The translations under genes were made by a program, and so were the position numbers. Of a DNA stretch of 64,000 nucleotides, positions 15,851-24,673 are shown in pieces. Below the pieces are notes generated by a model, which was not told the origin of the DNA, ran no database searches, and was given only the letters and a program-made list of their open reading frames with translations. Each line of letters begins with the position of its first letter. Position 1 is the first letter of the stretch. This DNA comes from Pseudomonas multiresinivorans (lineage in GTDB: Bacteria > Pseudomonadota > Gammaproteobacteria > Pseudomonadales > Pseudomonadaceae). The stretch covers positions 4,092,001 through 4,156,000 of the forward strand of contig NZ_CP048833.1 in the NCBI RefSeq assembly GCF_012971725.1, read 5' to 3'.

Positions 15851-17779
15851 TCACTGCCCTGCCGCTGGCTTCCAGTCCAGCAGATGATGGCTGAACCCAT
15901 GGCTCGCCGACTGGTAGTAGCTGATCGCCCTCGCCACCAGCGGATCGTTCGCCTGCGCCGTCACTTCCGTACTCGCCCCCAGGGCCTGGTTGTGCCGACG
16001 CAGCTCGCCGCGCGGGCTGAGGATCGCCAGGTCCTGGCCATCGAACAGGCCCAGGTGCTGGTAGTTGCCGATGACCACGCGCGGTGGCAAGGCGTTCGGG
16101 ACCATCAGGTTGCGCCCGTAGAAGGTCGAGGTGTAGCTCAGGTTGAGGATCGACAGCAGGCTCGGCGCCAGGTCCAGCTGGCTCGCCAGTTCCGCACGTT
16201 CGCCGGCCGGCAGCAGCTTGGGCGCGTAGATGAACAGCGGAATCTGGTAGTTCGCTATCGGCAGGTCTTCCTTGCCGGCGCTGCCCGCGGTGTGGTCGGC
16301 GACAAACACGAACAGCGTGTTGTCGAACCACGGCTTGTCCTTCACCGCCTTGAGGAACTGGCCGATGGCGTAGTCGGTGTACTTCACCGCACCGTCACGC
16401 CCTTCGCCCGAAGGAATGTCGATGCGGCCGTTCGGGTAGGTGTACGGGCGGTGGTTCGAGGTGGTCATCAGTTGCAGCAGGAAGGGCTGCTGGCGCGCGT
16501 GATCCTCGTCCGCGACCTTGATCGCCTGGGCATAGAGGTCCTCGTCGCTCATGCCCCAGGCGTTCTTGAAGTGGATATCCGACTCCGCGACGCTGGACTG
16601 GTCGACGATGCGGTAGCCGTTGCCGCCGAAGAAGGCGTTCATGTTGTCGAAATAGCCGCGGCCGCCGTACAGGAAAACGGCGTCATAGCCGACGTTCTTC
16701 AACTGCTGGCCCAGGCTGGCGAAGCCGCTCTCGCGACCGACGCGCTTGACGATGGAGCGCCCCGGCGTGGGCGGAATCGACAGGGTGATGGCCTCCAGGC
16801 CACGGTCGGTGCGGGTACCGGTGGCATAGAAGTTGTTGAAATAGAGACTGTTGCGACGCAGCTCGTCCAGGTTCGGGGTCAGGTCGCGCTCGTCGCCGTT
16901 GCTGCCCAGGTACTTGGCGCTCAGGCTCTCGATGGTCACCAGGACGATGTTGTAGCGCTTGGGCGCCCCTTCGCTGGCGATGCTGCGGCGGATGTCCATC
17001 GGCTCGGTGCCGGTGAAGCGAGCGTTGGGCTCGGCCAGTTCCGAACGGATGCGCTGCGTGACCTGCTCGGGCGGCAGGGTCGCGTAGAACTGCGGATAGT
17101 CCAGTTCGTTGTTTCGGAACGCGGCGAAGAACTGGTACGGCCCGTTGCTCGCCAGTTCGCGGGCGTAGGTGTTGCCGTCCTGGCCGCGCGGGGCATCCTG
17201 GTCGACCAGGATGCCGGCCGCCAGTGCCATCGCCGCCAGGCCGGCGCAACCCAGCAGGCGGCGCGACAGCGGCGGCACCTCGGCGTCACGCAGGCGACCC
17301 AGGACCTTGAACAGCGCGAGGGTCACGCCCAGCGAAAGCAGCGCCAGGATGCTCAGCAACAGGCCGATGGGATAGGACTCGAGGATGTTGTTCAGCACCT
17401 CGTCGGAATACACCAGGTAGTCGACCGCGATGAAGTTGAAGCGCACCCCGAACTCGTCCCAGAACAGCCACTCGGCCACCGCCGTGAAGAGCATCACGTA
17501 GACGCTGGTGAACAGCATCGCCGCCAGCAGCCAGCGCCAACTGGCGCTGCGCCAGACCCGCGCAGGCATCAGCAGGAGGATCACCCCCATCGGCAACAGG
17601 GCGTAGACCAGGAAGCTGAGGTCGTAGAGCAGGCCGATGGCGAAAACCGCCACATGGGCCGCGCCCACCTCGGGCAGGTGGCCAACCAGGAGGGCCAATC
17701 GGGTCAGGAAGAAGACGATCAGCCAGAGCAAGGCGACCAGCGCCAGGAAGCGCATCGGAGCCGAGCGGAAGAGTTGCAT
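15851..17779 (-). CDS. LtaS-like sulfatase/phosphoglycerol transferase-family membrane protein
   Basis: The 642-residue protein has about five N-terminal transmembrane helices (residues 1-210) and a periplasmic alkaline-phosphatase/sulfatase-fold domain. The catalytic region shows NIVLVTIESLSAKYLG (metal glutamate) and YATGTRTDRGLEA, in which the first threonine of TGTRT is the expected nucleophile. FVFVADHTAG gives the metal Asp-His pair. Gram-positive relatives polymerise glycerol-phosphate onto lipoteichoic acid; gram-negative relatives add phosphoglycerol or phosphoethanolamine to envelope glycans. The P. aeruginosa genome has a gene of this type next to a short gene like the one at 18046, so this seems a core locus. 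The substrate is not established. Confidence 0.88.
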   Translation of the reverse strand: MQLFRSAPMRFLALVALLWLIVFFLTRLALLVGHLPEVGAAHVAVFAIGLLYDLSFLVYALLPMGVILLLMPARVWRSASWRWLLAAMLFTSVYVMLFTAVAEWLFWDEFGVRFNFIAVDYLVYSDEVLNNILESYPIGLLLSILALLSLGVTLALFKVLGRLRDAEVPPLSRRLLGCAGLAAMALAAGILVDQDAPRGQDGNTYARELASNGPYQFFAAFRNNELDYPQFYATLPPEQVTQRIRSELAEPNARFTGTEPMDIRRSIASEGAPKRYNIVLVTIESLSAKYLGSNGDERDLTPNLDELRRNSLYFNNFYATGTRTDRGLEAITLSIPPTPGRSIVKRVGRESGFASLGQQLKNVGYDAVFLYGGRGYFDNMNAFFGGNGYRIVDQSSVAESDIHFKNAWGMSDEDLYAQAIKVADEDHARQQPFLLQLMTTSNHRPYTYPNGRIDIPSGEGRDGAVKYTDYAIGQFLKAVKDKPWFDNTLFVFVADHTAGSAGKEDLPIANYQIPLFIYAPKLLPAGERAELASQLDLAPSLLSILNLSYTSTFYGRNLMVPNALPPRVVIGNYQHLGLFDGQDLAILSPRGELRRHNQALGASTEVTAQANDPLVARAISYYQSASHGFSHHLLDWKPAAGQ

Positions 17780-18045
17780 GGGGTGTCCTTGTAGAAGTCT
17801 TTCCTGCGCAGCACAGCGCGGCGCAAGTCGGCGCCGTTGCGGGCATCCGGGCGGGACACTACAAGGTGGAAGGAAAAGAAATCGTCAAAATAAGCTGCGG
17901 GATTCGTGAATTGCCCACGATCGGGAGCCGTTCACCTGAATATCCGGGCAACGGCGCACGAAACATCTTCCTCCACGTCTTTTTCACATGTCCTTGACGA
18001 GACCTTGATCGCGCGATTCGACAATGGGCGGTAACTGACGAGTCC

Positions 18046-18708
18046 ATGCCCATGAACGATCCCCAGCGCCTGCTCACCCCCTCCTCCCGACACCAGACCG
18101 ATGCCCTGGCCGGCGGTTCGTCCGGCGTCGGGCTTTGCCGGCGGATTCGCCAGTGGCGGGAAAAGCGTCTGCTGCGCCTGGCCCTGCGCATGGCCGAGGA
18201 GCCTATCCTGATGCTGGAAGTCTCGCAGTCGCCCGGCGCCTCCTGGCCCGTGCTGCTGGAACACAGCAACCGCATCATCGTCGCGACCTGCCCGTCCGGC
18301 GACTCGCTGGCCGACGCCCACCGCAAGCTCCCCGAAGCGATGAAACGGCGGATCCGCGATCTGCCGGCGCCGCTGGAGGACGCCGAACTGCGCAAGGGCT
18401 CGGTCGATTGCCTACTGCTTCCGGAAATCCCCCAGACTGCCTGCAACAGCCGCAACATCCGCCTGCTGAACCAATGGATTCCGGTGACGCGCGACAGCGT
18501 GATCCTGTTCGCCCGCATCGGCCATTCGAGTTCGCTCGACGACACGCAGCCCTGCCCCTGCGGCTCGGACCCGCACCCCATCGGCCCCGACTTCGCCAAC
18601 GCGCGCGCCCTGGAACGCGAGTTCCAGCGCCTGGGCTTTACCCAGATCCACCATTGCAACGTAATTCCCGGCTTGGACGGGGTACGCATCTACGTCCTGC
18701 GCAAGTAA
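18046..18708 (+). CDS. methyltransferase-like conserved protein of unknown function
   Basis: The 220-residue protein carries the pattern of a degenerate class I SAM methyltransferase: a first strand and loop near ILMLEVSQSPGASWPVLLE, an acidic strand IIVATCPSGDSLADAH, and a C-terminal strand VIPGLDGVRIYVLRK. No clear GxGxG loop is present, so catalysis is uncertain. A CPCGSDPHPIGPDF segment could bind metal. It is divergent from the LtaS-like gene (266 bp between starts) and stands alone. The start is the first ATG at 18046; a second ATG two codons on is equally possible. Confidence 0.65.
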   Translation: MPMNDPQRLLTPSSRHQTDALAGGSSGVGLCRRIRQWREKRLLRLALRMAEEPILMLEVSQSPGASWPVLLEHSNRIIVATCPSGDSLADAHRKLPEAMKRRIRDLPAPLEDAELRKGSVDCLLLPEIPQTACNSRNIRLLNQWIPVTRDSVILFARIGHSSSLDDTQPCPCGSDPHPIGPDFANARALEREFQRLGFTQIHHCNVIPGLDGVRIYVLRK

Positions 18709-18949
18709 GCCCTCTCGCCCTCCACTGGCAGACCTTCACTTCGCCGCAGCCCTGGTCATCCGGCGGCGAGTCTTTCTGCGCTGACGACTGGCCGCGGCCG
18801 TGCCATCATCCGGCTTGCGCACCCACCTCCGGAACTCCCATGCCGCTGACCCTGCAGCTGAGCGCGCAGCGAAGCGCTCAAGAATCAGATCGAGAAAGGG
18901 CTCATCGACGGCGCACTCCGGGAATCGGACTCAGCCTGGGCGCGCCGCC

Positions 18950-19867
18950 TCACTGCCAGGCTTCGGCCAGCAGCCAGTCGCGGAACGCCCGCACCTTGGG
19001 CAGCTCGGCACACTCCGGGCGATAGACCACGTAGTAGGCCTGAGTCAGCGGGCAGTTCACACCCCGGTCGGCGAAAGGCCGAATCAGCCGCCCCGCGTCC
19101 AGGTCATCACGCACCATCACGCTGCGGGCCAACGCCAGGCCCTGGCCATCCATCGCCGCCTGCAACACTGCCGCCGAGTTGTTGATGCGCAGGCCGTGGC
19201 TTGCCTTGACCTCCCCATGGCCGGCAGCGTCCAGCCACATGCGCCAGGTCGGGAAGTCCGGGTCGTGGGCCATGGACAGATCGTGGATCAGCGTGGCGCG
19301 CTCAAGCGCCTTGGCCGATAGCCTGCCGCCCCTGAGCAACGGGAAGTCCGGCGCACACACCGGGAAGATCGTCTCGCTCATCAGCCGCACCGCCTGCAGC
19401 CCGGGCCATTTTCCACGGCCATAGCGCACGCCGACATCGATGCGTTCGATCTGGAAATCCACTGCGCGCGCATTGGTGTCCAGCAGCACATCGAGGCTCG
19501 GATAAGCCTGCTGGAAACCCTCGATGCGCGGTAGCAGCCATTTCGAGGCGAAGGCCGGACTCACCGCGACCGTCAGCCCGGCCTGCACGCCGGTGTCCTT
19601 CAGCCGTGCCAGGCCGGTCGCCAGGCGCTCGAACCCTTCGCGGATATCCGGCAGCGCGGCGCGTGCCGCATCGGTCAGCGTCAGCCGCGCGTTTCCGCTA
19701 CTGGCACGGGAAAACAGGGCGACGCCCAGCCACGATTCGAGATTTCGAACCTGCTGGCCTACTGCCGCCGGGGTGACATTCAGCTCCGCCGCCGCGGCAG
19801 AGAAACTCTGGTGCCGTGCTGCTGCATCGAAGGCGCGCAGGGCATTCAAGTAAGCCGGAGTGGTCAT
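18950..19867 (-). CDS. LysR-family transcriptional regulator (GcvA-like)
   Basis: The 305-residue protein has an N-terminal winged HTH (LRAFDAAARHQSFSAAAAEL, then VTPAAVGQQVRNLESWLGVALF) and a periplasmic-binding-like effector domain of usual length. It is divergent from the SDR gene at 20047, the classic arrangement for a LysR regulator and its target. The start at 19867 (MTTPAYLNAL) matches the family; the frame also continues 55 codons upstream without homology to the family. A 12-base motif ATAGTTTTTCTA occurs just inside the leader (19870-19881) and again at the SDR start. Confidence 0.9.
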   Translation of the reverse strand: MTTPAYLNALRAFDAAARHQSFSAAAAELNVTPAAVGQQVRNLESWLGVALFSRASSGNARLTLTDAARAALPDIREGFERLATGLARLKDTGVQAGLTVAVSPAFASKWLLPRIEGFQQAYPSLDVLLDTNARAVDFQIERIDVGVRYGRGKWPGLQAVRLMSETIFPVCAPDFPLLRGGRLSAKALERATLIHDLSMAHDPDFPTWRMWLDAAGHGEVKASHGLRINNSAAVLQAAMDGQGLALARSVMVRDDLDAGRLIRPFADRGVNCPLTQAYYVVYRPECAELPKVRAFRDWLLAEAWQ

Positions 19868-20046
19868 CGATAGTTTTTCTATTTCGTCAGCGAAGATCTT
19901 CTGCGTTGTTGGCCGCCTCGCCCGGTTCGACAATGCGTACCGGACCAGAGCCTTATCCATGCCAGGAGGATAGCAGATACGCCTATCCGAGCAGGGCTCG
20001 ACAATCGCAGGCCACTGTCCTCCCGGACACAACGAGGATTCCCACC

Positions 20047-20820
20047 ATGAATAGTTTTTCTAATAAGGTAGCCATCATCACCGGCGGCGGCTCGGGTATC
20101 GGCAAGGAAGTTGCGCGGCGCCTCGTCGAGACGGGCGCCAGCGTAGTCATCGGCGGTCGCGACGGCGGCAAGTTGCAGACCGCAGCCCGTGAAATCGACC
20201 CCAGCGGCCAACGCGTACGCACCCTCGCCGGCAGCATCGCCGACCCGGCCACCGCCCAGGCGCTGGTCGAACTGGCACAGCGCGAGTTCGGCGGCGTCGA
20301 CATCCTCATCAACAACGCCGGCATCTTCACGCCCAAGCCGTTCCTGGAAGTCAGCCCGGAGGAATACGATGCCTTCCTCGACACCATCCTCAAGGGCAAG
20401 TTCTTCATGGCCCAGGCGGCAGCCAAGGCCATGCTACAGCGCGGCGGCGGCGCCATCGTGCAGACCGGTTCGCTGTGGGCCATCCAGGCCATCGGCGCCA
20501 CGCCGTCGGCGGCTTACTCCGCCGCCAACGCCGGTGTGCATGCGCTGACCCGCAACCTGGCCATCGAACTGGCCGGCTCGAACATCCGCATCAACACCGT
20601 GGCCCCGGCCGTCGTGGAGACGCCGGTCTACGGCACCTTCATGGATGCCGAACAGGTGAAACAGGTGCTGCCCACCTTCAACGCCTTCCACCCACTGGGC
20701 CGCAATGGCCAGCCGGGCGACGTGGCGGCGGCGATCCTGTTCCTCGCTTCCAACGAGGCCTCGTGGATCACCGGCACCGTACTGCCGGTGGACGGTGGAG
20801 TCACCGCCGGCCGTCAGTGA
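20047..20820 (+). CDS. SDR-family oxidoreductase lacking the catalytic lysine
   Basis: The 257-residue classical-type SDR has the cofactor loop VAIITGGGSGIGKEVARRL and the NNAG motif (ILINNAGIFTPKPF). The active-site serine is around S142 (QTGSLWAIQ) and the tyrosine is Y157. The usual YxxxK is YSAAN here, so the lysine that lowers the tyrosine pKa and holds the nicotinamide ribose is replaced by Asn161 (codon AAC). The rest of the fold is normal, including PVDGG near the end. GAGGA eight bases upstream supports the start. It is divergent from the LysR gene and probably regulated by it. Activity may be altered or lost. Confidence 0.88.
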   Translation: MNSFSNKVAIITGGGSGIGKEVARRLVETGASVVIGGRDGGKLQTAAREIDPSGQRVRTLAGSIADPATAQALVELAQREFGGVDILINNAGIFTPKPFLEVSPEEYDAFLDTILKGKFFMAQAAAKAMLQRGGGAIVQTGSLWAIQAIGATPSAAYSAANAGVHALTRNLAIELAGSNIRINTVAPAVVETPVYGTFMDAEQVKQVLPTFNAFHPLGRNGQPGDVAAAILFLASNEASWITGTVLPVDGGVTAGRQ

Positions 20821-20830
20821 AGATACCGGG

Positions 20831-20852
20831 GCCCGGCAGCGAATTGCCGGGC
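20831..20852. terminator. bidirectional terminator between convergent genes
   Basis: GCCCGGCA and TGCCGGGC pair perfectly around GCGAAT in the 54-bp gap between the SDR and MDR stops. Confidence 0.6.
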
Positions 20853-20874
20853 GCCCGTGGCCTTGCGCCCTCCG

Positions 20875-21864
20875 TCAGACCGTGACGACTATCTTGCCTA
20901 CCTGCTGGTTGGCTTCCAGGAAGCGATGGGCGTCCTGGATCTGTTCCAGCGGGAAGGTCCGTGCGATCACCGGGCTCAGCGCTCCGGACTCCAGCCCCTT
21001 GACGATGAACGCCTTGGCGCGCTCCAGCGCCGCCGGGTCGGCGACGATCTCGGCGTAGAGGTAACCCTTGAGCGTCAGGCTCTTGCCCAGCACGGTGAAC
21101 AGCGGGAAAGGCGTCGGTTCCGGGCTCAGAGCGCCGTATTCGAGGAGGATGCCGCCGCGGGCCATGGCCTGGGTGAGCACCTCGAAACCAGGCCCGCCGA
21201 TGGGATCGAACACCACGCGTGCGCCCTGCCCGCCGGTCAGCGCCATGACCTTCTCGACGATATTTTCATCGTCGCTGACGATCACGTGATCGGCGCCCGC
21301 CTCCAGCAGCGCCTGCTTCTTGGCCTGGGTGCGGGTGACGGCAATGGAGGTGGCGCCCACCATGCGGGCGATCTGGAAAGCGGCGAGGCCGACACTGCTG
21401 GAGGCGGCGGTGACCAGCACGAACTCGCCCTTCGACAGCTTCGCCTGCTCCACCAGCGCACCCCAGGCAGTGACGTACTGCATCCAGGACGCGGCGGCCT
21501 GTTCGAAGCTGAGGTTCTGCGGGTGCTTCACCACCAGGTAGGCCGGTACGTTGGCCACTTCGCCGTAGGTGCCCCAGCGGGCGATATCCAGCGGCGGGAT
21601 CAGGCTCACCGCGTCGCCGAGCGCGATGTCCTTCACGGCGCTGCCCACCGCGCTCACCACACCGGCGGCCTCGTAGCCCAGGCGGCTGGGGAACTCGGCT
21701 TCCTGTAGGTAAGCGTGGTTGCGGAACATCACTTCGGCGCGGTTCAGGCCGAAGGCCCTGACCGCGATCTGCACCTCGTCCGCCGCTGGCGCGGGCACGT
21801 CCACCGCTTCCAGTTTCAGGACGCTGGCGTCGCCGTATTGGTGGATTCTGACAATGCGGGCCAT
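20875..21864 (-). CDS. zinc-independent MDR / quinone oxidoreductase-like protein
   Basis: The 329-residue MDR begins MARIVRIHQYGDASVLKLE and has the quinone-oxidoreductase N-domain with FGLNRAEVMFRNHAYL in place of zinc-binding residues. The nucleotide loop is LVTAASSSVGLAAFQIARMV, which departs from the strict GxGxxG. Late sequence FPLEQIQDAHRFLEANQQVGKIVV is the standard C-terminal segment of this family. NADPH-dependent reduction of quinones or enones is the family role. It is convergent with the SDR gene and divergent from the GNAT gene, so probably a single-gene unit. Confidence 0.9.
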   Translation of the reverse strand: MARIVRIHQYGDASVLKLEAVDVPAPAADEVQIAVRAFGLNRAEVMFRNHAYLQEAEFPSRLGYEAAGVVSAVGSAVKDIALGDAVSLIPPLDIARWGTYGEVANVPAYLVVKHPQNLSFEQAAASWMQYVTAWGALVEQAKLSKGEFVLVTAASSSVGLAAFQIARMVGATSIAVTRTQAKKQALLEAGADHVIVSDDENIVEKVMALTGGQGARVVFDPIGGPGFEVLTQAMARGGILLEYGALSPEPTPFPLFTVLGKSLTLKGYLYAEIVADPAALERAKAFIVKGLESGALSPVIARTFPLEQIQDAHRFLEANQQVGKIVVTV

Positions 21865-22024
21865 GACAACCTCTCTTCAGCGGGCCGGGGCGAAGGCGCC
21901 GACCGGAATGGGAGTGTAGGAAATTCATGCGGGGTCGCCCGACCATTCGGAGCGGGCGCGTCATCCGGCTGGCCAAGGGCGAGCGAAAAGCCGCAGACTG
22001 CTCGTCCGAACACAGGACCTCGAC

Positions 22025-22579
22025 ATGGATAGCCTGCCCACCCTGCGTACCGAGCGTCTGCTGCTCACGCCCCTGCAACTGGCGGATGCCGACGCCATCC
22101 AGCGCCTGTTCCCGCACTGGGAAGTGGTGCGTTATCTGGATAGCCGCGTGCCCTGGCCCTATCCCGATGACGGTGCCTTGACCTACGTGCGCGACCTGGC
22201 GCTGCCGGCAATGGCGCGCGGCGAGGAGTGGCACTGGATGATCCGCCTGGCCAGCGAACCCGGCGACGCCATCGGCAGCATTTCCCTCTTCGACCAACCC
22301 GGCAATCACCGGGGGTTCTGGCTCGCGCCGAGGTGGCAAGGCCGGGGTTACATGACCGAGGCCTGCGAAGCGGTCACCCGCTACTGGTTCCTGACCCTGG
22401 AGCGGCCGCTCATGCAGGTGCCCAAGGCCATCGTCAACCAGGGCTCGCGGCGCATTTCCGAACGCGAAGGCATGCGCTGCATCGACAACAGCGAAGGCCA
22501 TTTCGTCAGCGGCGTGCTGCCGCGGGAAACCTGGGAGCTGACCCGCGAAGAATGGCTGGCACGCCATGCAGCCGACTGA
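22025..22579 (+). CDS. GNAT-family N-acetyltransferase (RimJ/RimL type)
   Basis: The 184-residue protein opens with PTLRTERLLLTPLQLADADA, the usual N-terminal start of RimJ/RimL-like acetyltransferases. The acetyl-CoA loop is WLAPRWQGRGYMTEACEAVT, with QGRGYM as the Q-x-x-G-x pyrophosphate binder. The following helix and the segment 'VNQGSRRISEREGMR' are typical. It overlaps the AraC gene downstream by 14 bases, so the two are co-translated. The acceptor could be a small amine, an antibiotic or a protein N-terminus. Confidence 0.88.
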   Translation: MDSLPTLRTERLLLTPLQLADADAIQRLFPHWEVVRYLDSRVPWPYPDDGALTYVRDLALPAMARGEEWHWMIRLASEPGDAIGSISLFDQPGNHRGFWLAPRWQGRGYMTEACEAVTRYWFLTLERPLMQVPKAIVNQGSRRISEREGMRCIDNSEGHFVSGVLPRETWELTREEWLARHAAD

Positions 22580-23249
22580 ACGGGCCTGGCAAGGCGAGCT
22601 GTGGCTGGGCGCGGACTTCTGCCTGGTCGCCGGCACCACCGGCCACGCCCGCCCACACGCGCACTACGCGCATCAGCTGCTGATGGCTCGCGCAGACGAG
22701 GTGCAGGCGCTGGTGGACGAGCAACCGCAGCGAGGGTCGCTGCTGGTCATTCCGTCGAACCGGCGCCATGCCATTCAGGCCAGCGAGCAGCCCGTCATCA
22801 CCCTCTTCGCCGAACCGCTGGCTTTCGAGTTGGCCGACCTGGAGCGCGTCTGCCGAGCAACCGGGCCGGACCTGCCAGCGCTCGCCGCGCAACTGCAAGC
22901 CCTGCCTCGCCGTGAACTCGATCCGCGCCTGGGCAAGGCCCTGCAACGAATCCGCGCCCTGGACGATGGCGCCCTGCCCGCCCAGGAACTGGCCGAAGAA
23001 GCCGCGCTATCTTTGAGCCAACTGGAGCGGCTGTTCAGCGGCACGCTGGGGCTGTCGGTGCGCCGCCTGGTGCTCTGGCAGCGGCTGCGCCAGGCGCTGC
23101 GTCTGGCCATGGCCGGCGACAGCCTGACCAGCGCGGCCATCGCGGCGGGCTTCGCCGATTCCGCGCACTTCTCCCGCAGCGTGCGCAGCCAGTTCGGCAT
23201 CCGCGCTGACCTGACGCTGCGCCAACTGAAGCTGCGGCTACTCGACTAG
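22566..23249 (+). CDS. AraC-family transcriptional regulator
   Basis: The 227-residue protein has a short cupin-like N-terminal sensor (RPHAHYAHQLLMA) and two C-terminal HTH motifs (LAEEAALSLSQLERLFSGTLG and AAIAAGFADSAHFSRSVRSQFG). Its start lies inside the end of the GNAT gene, and its stop overlaps the convergent desaturase gene by 12 bases. It may control the GNAT gene or a neighbour; no operator can be assigned. Confidence 0.88.
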   Translation: MQPTERAWQGELWLGADFCLVAGTTGHARPHAHYAHQLLMARADEVQALVDEQPQRGSLLVIPSNRRHAIQASEQPVITLFAEPLAFELADLERVCRATGPDLPALAAQLQALPRRELDPRLGKALQRIRALDDGALPAQELAEEAALSLSQLERLFSGTLGLSVRRLVLWQRLRQALRLAMAGDSLTSAAIAAGFADSAHFSRSVRSQFGIRADLTLRQLKLRLLD

Positions 23250-24125
23250 TACGCGGCGCAGCTCTGCCGGCAATGGGGCCTGCGGGTGCGCTGCATCGGC
23301 GCGTCGGAACGGCTCGGCGAGCTGCGCGCAGTACGCCACCGGGTAGTCCGGCCGGTCGCCGATCCCCACGTCATCCTCCGTCAGTTCGTAGTCCGGCAAG
23401 TGCAGTGCGGTGCCCAGCAGGCGATCCCAGAAGCTGAAGAACAGCGCGAAGTTCACGTCGCCCGCGGTGCCGTACTTCAGGTGATGCAGGCGGTGCAGCG
23501 GCGCCCAGGCGAAGACATGGCGCAGCACACGGATGCGCATGGCGACGTTGCTGTGCTGCAGCAGCAACTGGATGGCGATGGCGAAGGCCAGCAACGCCGC
23601 AACCTCCACAGGAACACCGAGCAACAACAGCGGCAGCGTACCGCCCAGGGCTTCGAGCATCTGGTGCAGCGGGTGCTTCATCAGGCCGTTGAAGCCGTAC
23701 ATGCGCGTCACGCTGTGGTGCACCGCGTGCAGACGCCAGAGCAGCGCGGAACGGTGGCTGGCGTAGTGCACCAGGGTGATGCCGAAGTCAGCGATCAGCA
23801 GCGCCGCCAGCAATTGCAGCGCCAGTGGCCAGTCCACCGGCCACAGGGCGAAATGTGGCAACCACAAAGCCATCAACGGAATGGCGGCGATACCCAAGGC
23901 ATTCAGCGTCTCGTTGACCAGCGCGTGGACCAGGTCGCGGACGCCATCGCCGTGACTCTCGCTCCAGCCCGCTCGATATGGCCAGAACCGCTCGGCAAGA
24001 AAGGCCAGCAGGATCGCCAGCGGCAACAGCGCCGGCAGGCAGAGCAGCGATACGCCTTCACCAACCAGATACAGGGCCAGGCCGATGAAGCCGAAGAAGA
24101 ACGCGGGGGCGTAGAGGTGTCGCAT
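23238..24125 (-). CDS. sterol desaturase/fatty acid hydroxylase-family membrane protein
   Basis: The 295-residue membrane protein has about five hydrophobic helices and the three histidine clusters of the non-haem di-iron hydroxylase superfamily: VHYASHRSALLWRLHAVHHS and LHRLHHLKYG. Family members use a di-iron centre to oxidise lipids. The start at 24125 follows GGAG. It is downstream of the cytochrome c and MFS genes on the same strand (120 bp from the cytochrome), so the small cytochrome could be its electron donor. That is a guess. The C-terminal codons overlap the AraC gene on the other strand. Confidence 0.85.
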   Translation of the reverse strand: MRHLYAPAFFFGFIGLALYLVGEGVSLLCLPALLPLAILLAFLAERFWPYRAGWSESHGDGVRDLVHALVNETLNALGIAAIPLMALWLPHFALWPVDWPLALQLLAALLIADFGITLVHYASHRSALLWRLHAVHHSVTRMYGFNGLMKHPLHQMLEALGGTLPLLLLGVPVEVAALLAFAIAIQLLLQHSNVAMRIRVLRHVFAWAPLHRLHHLKYGTAGDVNFALFFSFWDRLLGTALHLPDYELTEDDVGIGDRPDYPVAYCAQLAEPFRRADAAHPQAPLPAELRRVLVE

Positions 24126-24245
24126 GGGGCAGCTCCGGTGCAATGGGAGTCGCCAGTGTTCCCTTTGCCGCGTCACCGGCGCTTGAACAATCCGCGCATT
24201 CAGCCTCGAACTGGCTGCCGAATTGCTGCGCGCCCCAAACCGACA

Positions 24246-24629
24246 TCATCGACTCCTGGCAATCACGGCCGTCATGTACTGGTTCAGATCGCGCAGGTCA
24301 TCGATGGTCCAGGCGTGCGGCGGCATCTTCACGCCGTTCTCGCGCAATGTCCGGGGGATCAGGCTTCCATTGGGACGAAGCACCACCGAAGACACGATGA
24401 CACCCGGATAGTCACTCAGGCGCTTCCTGAAAGCGGGTGTTGTGAGATCGGGCGTAGGGGGATTGCTCTTGTTGGCCAGCGGCCCCGTCGCCTTGATATC
24501 CGCTCCGTGGCAAACGGCGCACCGCTGCGAGTAGAGATTCTTGCCGTTGAGACTCTCGGCGAATGTTGGCGATATCTGAGCGAGCGACAGAATCCCCGAT
24601 AGGCCTATGAACAATACCTTCACTTTCAC
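24246..24629 (-). CDS. periplasmic c-type cytochrome, GTG start
   Basis: A 127-residue protein with signal peptide KVLFIGLSGILSLAQISPTFA and one haem-binding CxxCH motif (YSQRCAVCHGADIKATGPLA). The distal methionine is probably in NGVKMPPHAWTIDDLRDLNQ, typical of class I cytochromes and of small alcohol/sulfite dehydrogenase partners. The start is a GTG at 24629 with AAGGA five bases upstream; no ATG is available, which is why it is easy to miss. GC content is visibly lower than that of its neighbours. It lies 45 bp downstream of the MFS gene and upstream of the desaturase gene on the same strand. Confidence 0.85.
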   Translation of the reverse strand: MKVKVLFIGLSGILSLAQISPTFAESLNGKNLYSQRCAVCHGADIKATGPLANKSNPPTPDLTTPAFRKRLSDYPGVIVSSVVLRPNGSLIPRTLRENGVKMPPHAWTIDDLRDLNQYMTAVIARSR

Positions 24630-24673
24630 GCGTCCTTGCAAAGCCAATAAAACCTGAATCCAGAGCACACCGC

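Noticed and set aside
18877..18949. Possible gene remnant (LKNQIEKGLIDGALRESDSA) downstream of the methyltransferase-like gene
   Set aside because: It looks protein-like but has no start codon in frame and runs into the LysR gene; too short to assign.
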